Assembly (NCBI RefSeq): GCF_038622445.1
Contig: NZ_CP152019.1
Coordinates: 620,001-684,000 of the forward strand
Reading direction: 5' to 3'
DNA: 64,000 nucleotides
From: Sporosarcina sp. FSL K6-1522
Lineage (GTDB): Bacteria > Bacillota > Bacilli > Bacillales_A > Planococcaceae
Below, piece by piece: positions 8,144 through 16,901 of this stretch. Position numbers and translations under genes: made by a program. The notes under the pieces were generated by a model. The model did no database searches. It was not told the DNA's origin and worked only from the letters and a program-made list of their open reading frames with translations. Position 1 is the first letter of the stretch. Every line of letters starts with the position of its first letter.

Positions 8144-8707
8144 TTACTTTACCTGCCCATCAAAAATTTTCTCTACTGCATCTACATTGTCATAAGTCGC
8201 ATAAAGCACGTAACTTCCTGTTGCTTTTAGAACATTGTTTTTCACTTTTTCAAACTGATCCGGCAAATATTGTTCCCATGTTTGAATTTGCGCATCCAAT
8301 TCTTTTTGTAAAGATGCTTTCAATGCCTCTGCATCCTTTTGATCTTTTGCTTTTAAAACGATAATTTCATCAGCATTCGTATTGAACATGGCTTGGAGCA
8401 TAGTACCTTCTGCCAGCAAATCCTGATCCAACGCTGTACGCTCAAAAAATACCTGTCCAAATGGATCGTCTGTCGTGGCGTCGAATACATTCGTCTCTAC
8501 ATAGCCCCCTAGGATTTCCTCGTCCGTACGCCCATCATCGTTCCCTGCATCTTTCACATCTTGGACAATTTGCGCCTTAATAGCATCCATGATTGCTGCA
8601 ACAGATGTTTCGGCAGGAGCCTTTTCCCCCGAACTCTCACCGTTTGAACAACCCACTAGTGCAAAAATTGCCAATGCACATACAATCATGCCAACTCTTC
8701 TTTTCAT
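8144..8707 (-). CDS. DUF4358 lipoprotein
   Basis: A 187-residue exported lipoprotein. It has a basic N terminus, a hydrophobic stretch and a lipobox ending in ALVGC, so Cys20 should be diacylated. Then comes a Ser/Glu-rich linker and a DUF4358-type domain of about 140 residues (SVAAIMDAIKAQIVQ to the C terminus, including VFFERTALDQDLLAEGTML). The biochemical role of the domain is not known. In other Firmicutes it is found beside MBOAT and DHHW genes, as here, which suggests an accessory part of the surface acylation machinery. The ATG has a GAGGAGG site. An ECF-sigma-like promoter lies about 58 bases upstream. Confidence 0.8.
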   Translation of the reverse strand: MKRRVGMIVCALAIFALVGCSNGESSGEKAPAETSVAAIMDAIKAQIVQDVKDAGNDDGRTDEEILGGYVETNVFDATTDDPFGQVFFERTALDQDLLAEGTMLQAMFNTNADEIIVLKAKDQKDAEALKASLQKELDAQIQTWEQYLPDQFEKVKNNVLKATGSYVLYATYDNVDAVEKIFDGQVK

Positions 8708-8764
8708 AACAATAACTCCTCCTCAGTTACCAACTAACCACTATTTATGTCGTCACCTTCATTT

Positions 8765-8791
8765 GACGAATCACTTGTACATTTCGTTTCA
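8765..8791 (-). promoter_or_regulatory. Candidate ECF sigma factor promoter (SigM/SigW type)
   Basis: On the minus strand TGAAAC (8786-8791) and CGTC (8765-8768) are separated by 17 bp. This matches the -35 and -10 of Bacillus cell-envelope ECF sigma factors, where SigM prefers CGTC. It lies upstream of the lipoprotein-MBOAT-DHHW genes. Confidence 0.6.
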
Positions 8792-8826
8792 ATTATTTTC
8801 GCGCTACAATTATCAACTTGCTCCAT

Positions 8827-8862
8827 GAAAAAAGCATCACTCCATTTAAGAATGATGCCCTT
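8827..8862 (-). terminator. Terminator after the chemoreceptor gene
   Basis: GGCATCATTC pairs with GAGTGATGC (imperfect) and runs into TTTTTTC on the minus strand, 11 bases after the chemoreceptor stop. Confidence 0.8.
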
Positions 8863-8873
8863 TCCGAATCAAG

Positions 8874-10583
8874 TTAAACCTTAAAGAATTCAATCTGTTC
8901 TTGTAAATCCCCCGCAAGATGGGCCAATGCTTCTGCAGATGCTGAAATTTCCTCCATAGACGCCAATTGTTCTTCAGTCGAGGCTGCTACATTTTGCGTA
9001 CCTGACGCAGCTTCTTCCGCGATTTCAGCTAACGTTTCCTCAGATTGCAACACTTGTTCCACGCCAATCGACATTTCCTGGGCAGTTGCAGAAACCCCCT
9101 GTAGCTGACTCGCGACCTCATCCACAGATGTACGAATTTGGGCAAATGATTCGCCTGCTTTGTTGACGACTTCTATCCCATCTGTCACTTCCCCTGTCGC
9201 TTGTTCCATTGAGCGAACAGCCACTTGCGTTTCCTCTTGGATTACAGCAATCATTTGGGCGATGGTTTGTGCGGAGCCAGCCGACTGTTCTGCCAACTTA
9301 CGCACTTCGTCCGCTACCACCGCAAACCCTTTACCATGCTCGCCCGCTCTTGCGGACTCAATCGCAGCATTTAGTGCCAATAGGTTCGTTTGTGTTGCAA
9401 TATTGGTAATCTCTTCGATAATATTGCCGATATCCCGGGAGCGTTCACCCAATCCTTCTACTACGTTAGACAATTGAGAAACGGTCTTATTGATGGAGCC
9501 CATCTGTTCAATTGTCGATTGAATCGCTTCGTTACCTTCTAGTGCTTTTTGTGAAGTTTCAATTGCATTTGTTGTAATATCTTGTGTGTTCGATGCGATC
9601 AAACGAATACTCCCTGCCATTTCCTCAACGACTTGTTGACTCGCCTTCGTCTCTTCTACTTGACGCTCCGCACCAAAGGCAACTTCTTGAATCGTATGCG
9701 CTACTTCTTCACTAGCTTTCGTCGATTCTTCCGCACTCGCTGTCAACTCTTCAGATGAAGCCGCAACTTGTTCAGACGTATTATTTACTTGTCTCATAAG
9801 CTCTCGTAATCTAGACACCATGCTATTGAATGATGTCGTTAACACACCAATCTCATCTTTCGAACGATACTGCCCTTCAATCGCCAAATTACCATTCTCT
9901 GCTTCAACCATCAATGTTTCCATCTCTTTTAACGGAGTAATAATCATTCGTGCAATTACATATCCTAACGATATTTTCAACAAAAGTGCCAAAATAATAA
10001 CTGTAACCACAATAATATTGCTCGTCTTAGCACTTTCCGTAATACTCTTGTCTAAATCATCTGCATAGTTTTCTAAGTAAGCCCCAATTTCCCCCAATAA
10101 TGAATTCGTGCTTTCTAGTGTTTTTTTGAGTTCTTGCTTATATTTTATATACCCTAAATCAGCTTTCCCCTCAAAGACTAGTTCTCCCACCTTCTGTAAC
10201 TCTACTAAATAGTCCGAATAACTTTCATTGAACTCAGCCATCTTTTTTCTTTCAGCATCCGACAACAAGATTTCCTCCAATTTCGCTACTAACTCTTGCG
10301 TTTCACTGATCCGCTCTTCAATAAGCGCCCCTAACTCAGCCTGTTCTGCTGAATCAGTCGTGAGCAGCATTTCCAATGTGTAACCATCTACTGCTCGATT
10401 ATTCGTTCGAATTTGGGACTGCCACTTTATCGGGAGCAATCCTTCCTGATAAACTTGATCCGAGTTCTCTTTCATTTTTTGCATATAGTAGAAACCTGTT
10501 CCACCAATTGCAAAGAAAATGAGTACAGAAAGAGAAATTAAAATAAATAACTTTTTACCTATACTTGCATTGCGTAAACCCAT
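8874..10583 (-). CDS. Methyl-accepting chemotaxis protein with four-helix-bundle sensor
   Basis: Transmembrane receptor that signals to CheA/CheW. The 569-residue protein has membrane segments at about 10-32 and 188-210, an extracytoplasmic helical sensor between them (4HB_MCP type), and a HAMP region (about 211-263). The long cytoplasmic coiled coil carries the highly conserved tip [20 protein letters not shown] (about residues 397-416) followed by [15 protein letters not shown]. Methylation-type EE/QQ pairs flank the tip. The protein ends in EFFKV, with no CheR-binding pentapeptide. The ATG has an AAAGGAGG site 10 bases away. No clear SigD promoter was seen. The ligand is not predictable. 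It is monocistronic. Confidence 0.95.
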   Translation of the reverse strand: MGLRNASIGKKLFILISLSVLIFFAIGGTGFYYMQKMKENSDQVYQEGLLPIKWQSQIRTNNRAVDGYTLEMLLTTDSAEQAELGALIEERISETQELVAKLEEILLSDAERKKMAEFNESYSDYLVELQKVGELVFEGKADLGYIKYKQELKKTLESTNSLLGEIGAYLENYADDLDKSITESAKTSNIIVVTVIILALLLKISLGYVIARMIITPLKEMETLMVEAENGNLAIEGQYRSKDEIGVLTTSFNSMVSRLRELMRQVNNTSEQVAASSEELTASAEESTKASEEVAHTIQEVAFGAERQVEETKASQQVVEEMAGSIRLIASNTQDITTNAIETSQKALEGNEAIQSTIEQMGSINKTVSQLSNVVEGLGERSRDIGNIIEEITNIATQTNLLALNAAIESARAGEHGKGFAVVADEVRKLAEQSAGSAQTIAQMIAVIQEETQVAVRSMEQATGEVTDGIEVVNKAGESFAQIRTSVDEVASQLQGVSATAQEMSIGVEQVLQSEETLAEIAEEAASGTQNVAASTEEQLASMEEISASAEALAHLAGDLQEQIEFFKV

Positions 10584-10838
10584 TCTTGATCTGCCTCCTT
10601 TATAAGGATAATTCCTAGAGATACCAATAGATTACTTCCACTGAGCTAGTCATAAAGACCTTGTTTGTGTAATGAATAAATAAACTATTTATATAACAAT
10701 ATATGATAATAAATACCTATATAGTATGGTGTTTATTATAGCATGTATTTCTTCAAATATTCACCTTTTATCTACTATAGAATCTAGTGTTTGTATTCCG
10801 GTAAGTATTTCAATCTTCGAACCATTACGACTATACTT

Positions 10839-10854
10839 TGTTACACGTGAAACT
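10839..10854. promoter_or_regulatory. Candidate parS (Spo0J/ParB binding) site
   Basis: TGTTACACGTGAAACT matches the B. subtilis parS consensus TGTTNCACGTGAAACA at every position except the last. It is intergenic. A second, weaker palindrome is at 19104. Confidence 0.6.
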
Positions 10855-10886
10855 TTTCATATTAGCAAAATCTAGCGCTTAAACAC

Positions 10887-10936
10887 AAAAAGGTTACCCT
10901 ATCAGCCATAATGACGAATAGGATAACCTTTCTCTT
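10887..10936 (-). terminator. Terminator after the CoA-transferase gene
   Basis: AAAGGTTATCCTAT pairs with ATAGGGTAACCTTT (one mismatch) on the minus strand and is followed by TTGTG. It is a long stem ten bases past the stop. Confidence 0.85.
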
Positions 10937-10945
10937 TGTATATAC

Positions 10946-12460
10946 TTAAACCAATACTTCTTCAAGTTGGCGCATTGTACCGTTTTTCGCTAGATTAATA
11001 TGCCAAGACAATGCTTTCTCCAAGACATGTGGTGTTTGACCGCCTCTTTCAAGCGCTTCCGCATAATACTCCCGTAATTGTTCACGATACATCGGGTGTG
11101 CACAACGCTCAATGATAAGTCCAACTCGTTCCCTCGGAGCCATTCCGCGTAAATCGGCATAACCTTGTTCCGTGACAATAACATCCACATCATGCTCCGT
11201 GTGATCCACATGAGAAACGAACGGAACGATACTTGAAATATCTCCGCCTTTTGCAATAGACTTCGTAACGAAAATTGCAAGACGTGCGTTACGGGCAAAA
11301 TCGCCTGAACCGCCAATTCCATTCATCATTTTCGAGCCGGATACGTGCGTTGAATTGACATTTCCGTAAATGTCCAACTCAAGCGCCGTATTGATCGAAA
11401 TCAAGCCAAGACGACGAATGATTTCTGGATGGTTCGAAATTTCTTGTGGACGCATCAAAATTTTATCTCGGTATTGCTCAAAGTTCCCAAAGACCTGCTC
11501 TGCTTTATCTTCAGATAATGTAATAGAAGCACAAGATGCAAAACGTACTTTGCCTGCATCCATTAAGTCGAAGACCGCATCTTGCAGCACTTCTGAATAC
11601 ACTTCCAAGTCTTCAAACTCGGAATCGATCATACCGTGAAGAACTGCATTCGCAACAGATCCAATGCCCGATTGTAGCGGTGCAAGTCGCTCTGTCAATC
11701 TGCCAGCTTGTATTTCTGAACGTAGGAACGTCAATAAATGTTCTGCCATAATCTCAGTTTCATGATCCGGCGCTACAATTGTTGACGGTGAGTCCAATTG
11801 ATTCGTGAAAACGATGCCCTTCACCTTGCTCATATCGATTGGAATTCCGATTGTCCCAATACGGTCGTCTGCTTTTGTCAATGGAATCGGTAATCTTTCC
11901 CCTTGATTACCTGGCTCATACAAATCATGAATACCTTCCAATTGCGTAGAATGCGCTACGTTCAACTCAATGATAATCGATTTCGCATGCTGGGCGAATG
12001 ACAACGAGTTTCCAACAGATGTTGTCGGGATAAGCATGCCATCCTCCGTGATTGCAACCGCTTCCAAAATCGCGAAATCAATTGGTCCGATAACTTCTGT
12101 ACGCATTTGTTCAGCCATATGAGATAAATGATAATCGACAAAAAGGTGTTCTCCTGCGTTAATCTTTTTTCGCATTGCTGGATCTGCTTGGAAAGGTGCA
12201 CGCTTATTCACAATGCCTGATTCCGCCAATAATTTATCCACATCTGAACCTAGTGATGCACCTGTATAGACGTCTACTTTAAATTGCTCTGTTTCTGCAC
12301 GTTTCACTAATGCCAACGGAACCGCTTTCGCATCTCCAGCACGTGTAAACCCACTTAACCCCAATACCATACCATCTTCAATCCAAGACGCTGCTTCTTC
12401 TGCCGAGACGATGACATTATGCAACTGTTTATTTTTTATGCGATCTATATAATTTTCCAT
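10946..12460 (-). CDS. Acetyl-CoA hydrolase/succinyl-CoA:acetate CoA-transferase family
   Basis: Transfers CoA between carboxylic acids, typically succinyl-CoA and acetate, in the cytoplasm. The 504-residue length fits the Cat1/AarC branch. Visible motifs are LGLSGFTRAGDAKAVP near the N terminus, YSEVLQD (about residue 282), which carries the catalytic Glu that forms the CoA thioester, and GIGGSGDFARNAR (about 383-395), the glycine-rich CoA-binding loop. VSHVDHTEHDVDVIVTEQGY follows. The ATG has an AAGAGG site. It is monocistronic and lies just downstream of a same-strand LytTR regulator, with a hairpin between them. The family also includes acetyl-CoA hydrolases and propionyl-CoA:succinate transferases, so the exact donor and acceptor are uncertain. 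Confidence 0.9.
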   Translation of the reverse strand: MENYIDRIKNKQLHNVIVSAEEAASWIEDGMVLGLSGFTRAGDAKAVPLALVKRAETEQFKVDVYTGASLGSDVDKLLAESGIVNKRAPFQADPAMRKKINAGEHLFVDYHLSHMAEQMRTEVIGPIDFAILEAVAITEDGMLIPTTSVGNSLSFAQHAKSIIIELNVAHSTQLEGIHDLYEPGNQGERLPIPLTKADDRIGTIGIPIDMSKVKGIVFTNQLDSPSTIVAPDHETEIMAEHLLTFLRSEIQAGRLTERLAPLQSGIGSVANAVLHGMIDSEFEDLEVYSEVLQDAVFDLMDAGKVRFASCASITLSEDKAEQVFGNFEQYRDKILMRPQEISNHPEIIRRLGLISINTALELDIYGNVNSTHVSGSKMMNGIGGSGDFARNARLAIFVTKSIAKGGDISSIVPFVSHVDHTEHDVDVIVTEQGYADLRGMAPRERVGLIIERCAHPMYREQLREYYAEALERGGQTPHVLEKALSWHINLAKNGTMRQLEEVLV

Positions 12461-12606
12461 GTATGGATGCCTCTTTTCATAACTTTTAGATAAATTAATA
12501 GTAGCCCAATAAAATGCTTAAATGGACTTTTAGGAACTGGATACAAAATAACGGTCTAAGACATGCATTTTATTGTCCAGGGCAGCATATTTGCGTCAGT
12601 AATCCA

Positions 12607-12645
12607 TTAAAAGCATGCAAACACATAGAGTTGCATGCTTTTCCA
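12607..12645 (-). terminator. Terminator after the LytTR regulator gene
   Basis: AAAAGCATGCAA pairs with TTGCATGCTTTT in the 191-base gap between the regulator and the CoA-transferase gene. Confidence 0.8.
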
Positions 12646-12651
12646 CACTAT

Positions 12652-13296
12652 TCAGAACCCTAATAACTTGCGAAAATAGCTTGAATAAGACTGACTTACA
12701 GGGATTCTCGTACCGTCTTCCATCGCTAACACAAAGGTCGAATGTGTATCCGGGTAAATCTCTTTAATATGATGAACATTGACAATGAATGAACGATGAC
12801 AACGGACAAATGATTCACGTGGTAATAGATACTCAAAGTTTTGCAAAGAGTTTTTATGTGTGCCTGAACAACTGTCTGCCACAACATACGTTTTTCGGTC
12901 CTTCACCTCAATATACTTCACATCTGCAAAGGGTACGGGAATCCAGCCATCTTGCGTTTTCACCGTCACAACCGACTTTCCGTCCGTATACACAGGATAA
13001 ATCGCTGTCACACACCCTTGTAACTGCCCATCCTGTTGGAAAGGCACCGCCATTCCATGATAAGGAACGCCAAATACATCACGATCAATAAATTCCGATA
13101 CTTTCTGTTTCTCTAGCAGCGCTTTATGTGCAATTGTCCCCGGCTTAACTGGATCACCTGGTCTAATCTTCAAATCAATTCGTTTACTTGGTCGATAATA
13201 AATATAGGATTCTTTATTGGAGACGGCAATGGAGATTTCATCCGAAAATAATTCTCCTATTACATCTAACAGTGCATCAAGGCTTAATATTTCCAT
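12652..13296 (-). CDS. LytTR-family transcriptional regulator without receiver domain
   Basis: The 214-residue protein ends in a LytTR DNA-binding domain (about residues 106-212: VTVKTQDGWIPVPFADVKYIEVKDRKTYV, then RCHRSFIVNVHHIKEIYP), the fold used by AgrA and LytR. The N-terminal 100 residues are not a phosphoacceptor domain; they look like a small alpha/beta sensor (SIAVSNKESYIYYRPSKR) that may bind a ligand. The ATG has AAAGGAG 9 bases upstream. Its neighbour, the CoA-transferase gene, is the obvious candidate target, since the two are adjacent on the same strand with a terminator between. I could not find a convincing pair of LytTR half-sites in that gap. Confidence 0.85.
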   Translation of the reverse strand: MEILSLDALLDVIGELFSDEISIAVSNKESYIYYRPSKRIDLKIRPGDPVKPGTIAHKALLEKQKVSEFIDRDVFGVPYHGMAVPFQQDGQLQGCVTAIYPVYTDGKSVVTVKTQDGWIPVPFADVKYIEVKDRKTYVVADSCSGTHKNSLQNFEYLLPRESFVRCHRSFIVNVHHIKEIYPDTHSTFVLAMEDGTRIPVSQSYSSYFRKLLGF

Positions 13297-13334
13297 CTAG
13301 CATAACTCCTTTTTCAAAGTGACTAGAAAATAGC

Positions 13335-13364
13335 TTGTTTATTATTCACCTTCTCTATTATAAT
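13335..13364 (+). promoter_or_regulatory. Sigma-A promoter of the CBS/ACT gene
   Basis: TTGTTT (13335-13340) and a perfect TATAAT (13359-13364) are separated by 18 bp, about 90 bases before the start codon. Confidence 0.7.
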
Positions 13365-13452
13365 ACAATAGAACCGTAGTCTAAAAATTTAGATAAATTT
13401 ACAATTATGGTTGAAATGGTCTCAGAAACCCGAAAACTAAGGAGGATGTAAA

Positions 13453-14085
13453 ATGCTTGTAAGAGATTTGTATTTACCTAAACAAGAAGTTGTCATCGCA
13501 AACACAGAGCAAACCGTCATTGAAGTTTTCAACACCATCAAAGCAAGTGGTTATAGATGTATCCCTGTTGTTGACCAGGATGAGGTCTATAAAGGAATGA
13601 TTTACAAGGTCCATCTCATCGAATATTTATATGAAGAGAATGGTGACAAAGATGCTTCAATCGATCACTTGTTGAAGCACCAAGAGGCCTTTATTTCCGA
13701 GCGTTCCTCTTTCCTAAATGCACTCATCAGCATCAAAGCTTTACCTTTCTTGAGTGTTGTAGAAAACGATAAGCTCATCGGTATTTTAACGCATAACCGC
13801 GTAGAAAGTGTACTAGAAGATGCTTTCGGCTTGCAAACAGGCGGGATTAATATCACACTTTCTTCAGCGGAAGCTAAAGGGATGATTGAAAAGCTAACGA
13901 AAACACTTCGCGGCGAAAATATCGAGGGCATGTTTACATTGGATAATGGCTCCGTCTTAGCACGACGGGTTGTTATCACGATTGAACATGGCAAAACAGA
14001 AGCAGAACTTGAAAAATTGAAAGATAAGCTCGAAAAGGGTGGCTTCAGAATTTTACACATTGATATGATTGAAAAAAGCGAGTGA
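13453..14085 (+). CDS. cbpA: CBS-pair and ACT-like domain protein, probable c-di-AMP-binding CbpA
   Basis: The 210-residue cytoplasmic protein has two CBS motifs (about residues 1-60 and 70-125: SGYRCIPVVDQDEVYKGMI and LPFLSVVENDKLIGILTHNRV) and a C-terminal ACT-like region (about 135-207). That domain order and length match CbpA of Listeria, which binds cyclic di-AMP. It is distinct from the shorter DarB (about 150 residues, CBS only). The ATG has a perfect AAGGAGG site. It is monocistronic, ending at a bidirectional terminator. Ligand binding is inferred from family resemblance only. Confidence 0.75.
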   Translation: MLVRDLYLPKQEVVIANTEQTVIEVFNTIKASGYRCIPVVDQDEVYKGMIYKVHLIEYLYEENGDKDASIDHLLKHQEAFISERSSFLNALISIKALPFLSVVENDKLIGILTHNRVESVLEDAFGLQTGGINITLSSAEAKGMIEKLTKTLRGENIEGMFTLDNGSVLARRVVITIEHGKTEAELEKLKDKLEKGGFRILHIDMIEKSE

Positions 14086-14088
14086 TAA

Positions 14089-14136
14089 AAAACAGCTAGA
14101 TCCAAGCGAATACTATCGCCTAGATCTAGCTGTTTA
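14089..14136. terminator. Bidirectional terminator
   Basis: AAACAGCTAGATC pairs with GATCTAGCTGTTT between the converging CBS/ACT and GNAT genes. Confidence 0.88.
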
Positions 14137-14141
14137 GTTGA

Positions 14142-14594
14142 TTATCCCAACATTTTTTGAAAGGAAGTAATAGACAAGTGTTCAGTTATTGTAGTTTCAC
14201 CTGTCTTAACAAAACCGTTCTTTTGATAGAATTGAATAGCTGGCGTATTTTTAGAACCCGTGGATACAATCAGCGTATCAACGCCTTCCTCATGACTGAT
14301 GAAATCAATTAATTTCTTCGCAATGCCTTTTCGAAAATGTTGTGGGTGTACCATTAAACGATGGATGTCTATGATGTTTACTTCTATTTTTATCGAAATA
14401 GCCCCACATAATGTATCCTGCTCATAATATCCATAAAAAATTTCTTCACATTGCTGCAACGTATGGATTGTATCTTTTAATGGCGGAATCTCATAAAAGT
14501 CAATCAGCTCTGCCTCTACCAAATACGAAGGTATTTGCACACGCAATACTTCTTCCGCAAATTTCATATTTGCAATATCGCCCTTTTTAATCAA
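14142..14594 (-). CDS. GNAT-family N-acetyltransferase
   Basis: A 150-residue cytoplasmic acetyltransferase. The acetyl-CoA loop is visible as [15 protein letters not shown] (about residues 85-99), and the C-terminal pattern [10 protein letters not shown] is represented by [17 protein letters not shown]. The start overlaps the end of the upstream transporter gene by 4 bases (ATGA type), so the two are translationally coupled in one operon. The substrate is unknown. Confidence 0.85.
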   Translation of the reverse strand: MIKKGDIANMKFAEEVLRVQIPSYLVEAELIDFYEIPPLKDTIHTLQQCEEIFYGYYEQDTLCGAISIKIEVNIIDIHRLMVHPQHFRKGIAKKLIDFISHEEGVDTLIVSTGSKNTPAIQFYQKNGFVKTGETTITEHLSITSFQKMLG

Positions 14595-15859
14595 TGTGAT
14601 TCTCCTTTTATTCGCTCATCCGGTTCCGGCACACGTGCGAGTATGGCAATTCCGATGATAAATAGAATAATTAGGCTAAATACGCCATACGCTGAACTCC
14701 CTGTTAGCTGAGCAGTCACCCCTACAAGTAAAGGCCCCATCACCGATGCAAACTTGCCGAAAATATTATAAAAGCCGAAAAACTCATTGGATTTTTCTTT
14801 AGGTACAAGCCGTGCAAAATACGAACGACTCAGCGCCTGAATACCACCTTGCGACGTCGCCACAAGCATAGCCAATACCCAAAAATCCATAGTCGTTTTC
14901 ATGAAGAACGCATAAATACAAACAATAATATAAACAAATATTCCTACATACAACATCTTTTTCCCTGTAAACCTTTGTGACAATTTCCCATAAAGAATCG
15001 CAAACGGTGCAGCCACTACTTGCGTCACAAACAGGATAATGAGCAAATTCGTCGCACTGATTCCTAAATCACTACCATATGCGGTCGACATCGAAATAAT
15101 CGTCCCAACACCATCAATATAGAAAAAGTACGCCAATAAGAATAAAAATACTGTACGATATTTCCTAATTTCCTTAAATGTACCGCCAAGCCGTCTAAAA
15201 CTACTACCAAGTAGATTAGGCTCTCGTTTAATGCCATGCAGCTGATGGACATTTTTCAACATCGGAATCGTAAATACAAACCACCAGATTGCCGTAATCA
15301 CAAAAGCCAGTCGACTAGCTGTCGATGTCGCAAGTGGGATTGTACCCGTTTGTGACAATATAATAATCGCTATACTGATGATGAACGGAATCGTACTCCC
15401 GATATACCCTAACCCAAAACCACGTGCAGACACCTGATTCATGCGTTCTTCTGGCGTGACATCGACTAAAAACGCATCATAAAAGATATTCGCACCATGG
15501 AAACCTACAGCGGTTATCGTATATATGATTAACAGCCACAACCAATTATCCCCCGGTACAAATGCCAATGAAGCTGTCGCAGCCGTCCCCATTAAGAAAA
15601 AGAACATAAAAAACTTCTTTTTCAACCCCTCATAATCTGCAATTGTTCCTAGAACCGGGCCAATCATCGCTAAAATGAATGTCGCAATGGCTACCGTATA
15701 TCCTAAATAAGCCGTCGAATTCGACATACTTACCCCTGCATCCGTAGCAACCGCCTTATAATACAACGGAAACACCGCCGTCGTAATAACAATCGAATAC
15801 GCCGAGTTCGCCCAATCATAAAAAATCCAGCTGTTCTCTTGTTTGCTGTATTTCTTCAT
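14591..15859 (-). CDS. MFS transporter, UMF1/Atg22-like
   Basis: A 422-residue membrane protein with about 12 hydrophobic segments. The N-terminal [13 protein letters not shown] signature is characteristic of the UMF1 (Atg22-like) branch of the major facilitator superfamily, as is the later [17 protein letters not shown] segment (about residues 330-347). Substrates in bacteria are unknown; the yeast relative exports amino acids from the vacuole. A longer frame exists upstream to 15979, but the ATG at 15859 has a GGGGGTGA site and gives the expected N terminus. It is coupled to the downstream GNAT gene by a 4-base overlap. Confidence 0.88.
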   Translation of the reverse strand: MKKYSKQENSWIFYDWANSAYSIVITTAVFPLYYKAVATDAGVSMSNSTAYLGYTVAIATFILAMIGPVLGTIADYEGLKKKFFMFFFLMGTAATASLAFVPGDNWLWLLIIYTITAVGFHGANIFYDAFLVDVTPEERMNQVSARGFGLGYIGSTIPFIISIAIIILSQTGTIPLATSTASRLAFVITAIWWFVFTIPMLKNVHQLHGIKREPNLLGSSFRRLGGTFKEIRKYRTVFLFLLAYFFYIDGVGTIISMSTAYGSDLGISATNLLIILFVTQVVAAPFAILYGKLSQRFTGKKMLYVGIFVYIIVCIYAFFMKTTMDFWVLAMLVATSQGGIQALSRSYFARLVPKEKSNEFFGFYNIFGKFASVMGPLLVGVTAQLTGSSAYGVFSLIILFIIGIAILARVPEPDERIKGESH

Positions 15860-15889
15860 CCCGTCACCCCCTAAACTACTTATTCTATA

Positions 15890-16879
15890 GTGTACAATAT
15901 GGTAGGACGGAAAATAGATAAAAATCAAAATTTTACAATTCTCCATAAAACTCAAAGGCAGGCGATTGCTATCCAACAAGTACTTTTACTACAACAAATC
16001 ATCGACTATATTGAAGAACATATCAAAGAAGAGATTAAGCCCGAGAAACTGGCAAAAATGATCGGTTACTCTCCCTATCATTTTTATAGAATCTTTGATA
16101 AGCATATCGGCTACACGGTTATGGATTATGTCTCGAAAAGAAAGCTACAATACGCATTATTTGACTTAGGAAAAGGTGAAAAAATACTTCAAATCGCTTT
16201 GGATTATGGATTTGAAACACATGCCGGTTTTACCAAAGCTTTTAAGCGCTGTTTTGGGAGTCCACCAAGCTTATATCGACTTCATTGCCCACTTTCCTTG
16301 CCCCCAAAACTTAATTTATTAAGCCTTCGGCAAAAAGAAGTAGGCGGCATTGTCATGCAACCAAAAATTGTACGTAAGCCAGCCTTCACGATTGCTGGCA
16401 AAACATTTGAAAGTGCGATTGAAAAAGTCTCTTATACAAGAGATGCGCCTGCCTTTTGGGACCAAAGAATTTCCCTGGACGAATCCATCGAAAAAACATT
16501 GTACGAAGCGCTATCCCCACAAATACACGGTGAATATTGTCTTAATCTAAGCAACTCAGACTTAAAAAATCAATTTACCTATTTATTCGCAGTCAATTTC
16601 GATCAAGGAACTCAGTTACCGACTAGAATAACAAAGTTGCAAATTCCAGACGCAACTTACGCTGTTTTTAGAACTCCCCTTGTTCCAGTCGAACAATTTG
16701 TCGCCTCCATAAAAGGTACTTGGCAATATATTTTGGAAGATTGGTTGCCACATTCTTTTTATGAAGTCGATGAAACTAGCTATGACTTTGAGTATTACGA
16801 TGAACACTGCCATGACTGGGAATATGAAAAAATATATATGGAAATCTACTTGCCTATTAAAGAAAAATCCAAAGGGTGA
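15890..16879 (+). CDS. AraC-family regulator with GyrI-like effector domain
   Basis: Up to 329 residues. Two AraC helix-turn-helix motifs occupy about residues 38-140 ([21 protein letters not shown] and [22 protein letters not shown]). They are followed by a GyrI-like/BmrR C-terminal small-molecule-binding domain (about 160-325, from [14 protein letters not shown]). Such proteins often activate drug-efflux genes in response to hydrophobic ligands. The start is uncertain: GTG at 15890 and ATG at 15899 are possible and neither has a good ribosome site; translation may begin later, just before the first helix-turn-helix. It converges with the MFS gene at 16885, a plausible partner. Confidence 0.85.
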   Translation: MYNMVGRKIDKNQNFTILHKTQRQAIAIQQVLLLQQIIDYIEEHIKEEIKPEKLAKMIGYSPYHFYRIFDKHIGYTVMDYVSKRKLQYALFDLGKGEKILQIALDYGFETHAGFTKAFKRCFGSPPSLYRLHCPLSLPPKLNLLSLRQKEVGGIVMQPKIVRKPAFTIAGKTFESAIEKVSYTRDAPAFWDQRISLDESIEKTLYEALSPQIHGEYCLNLSNSDLKNQFTYLFAVNFDQGTQLPTRITKLQIPDATYAVFRTPLVPVEQFVASIKGTWQYILEDWLPHSFYEVDETSYDFEYYDEHCHDWEYEKIYMEIYLPIKEKSKG

Positions 16880-16901
16880 ATGGCTCACTCTTTGGATTTC
16901 T
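16864..16901. terminator. Bidirectional terminator overlapping both gene ends
   Basis: AAATCCAAAG pairs with CTTTGGATTT. The stem includes the last codons of both the AraC and the MFS genes. Confidence 0.8.

Larger units (their letters stand above)
10584..10945. other. Gene-free stretch of 362 bases
   Basis: AT-rich spacer upstream of the chemoreceptor gene. It holds that gene's ribosome site, a parS-like palindrome at 10839-10854 and the terminator of the CoA-transferase gene. No open frame worth calling was seen on either strand. Confidence 0.7.

Noticed and set aside
10584..10720. SigD promoter for the chemoreceptor gene
   Set aside because: No TAAA-N15-GCCGATAT match was found.
12461..12606. 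LytTR direct-repeat operator before the CoA-transferase gene
   Set aside because: Partial half-sites exist, but their spacing does not match the usual 21-bp period.
15860..15979. 40-codon N-terminal extension of the UMF1 transporter
   Set aside because: The ATG at 15859 has a strong ribosome site and gives the normal family N terminus.
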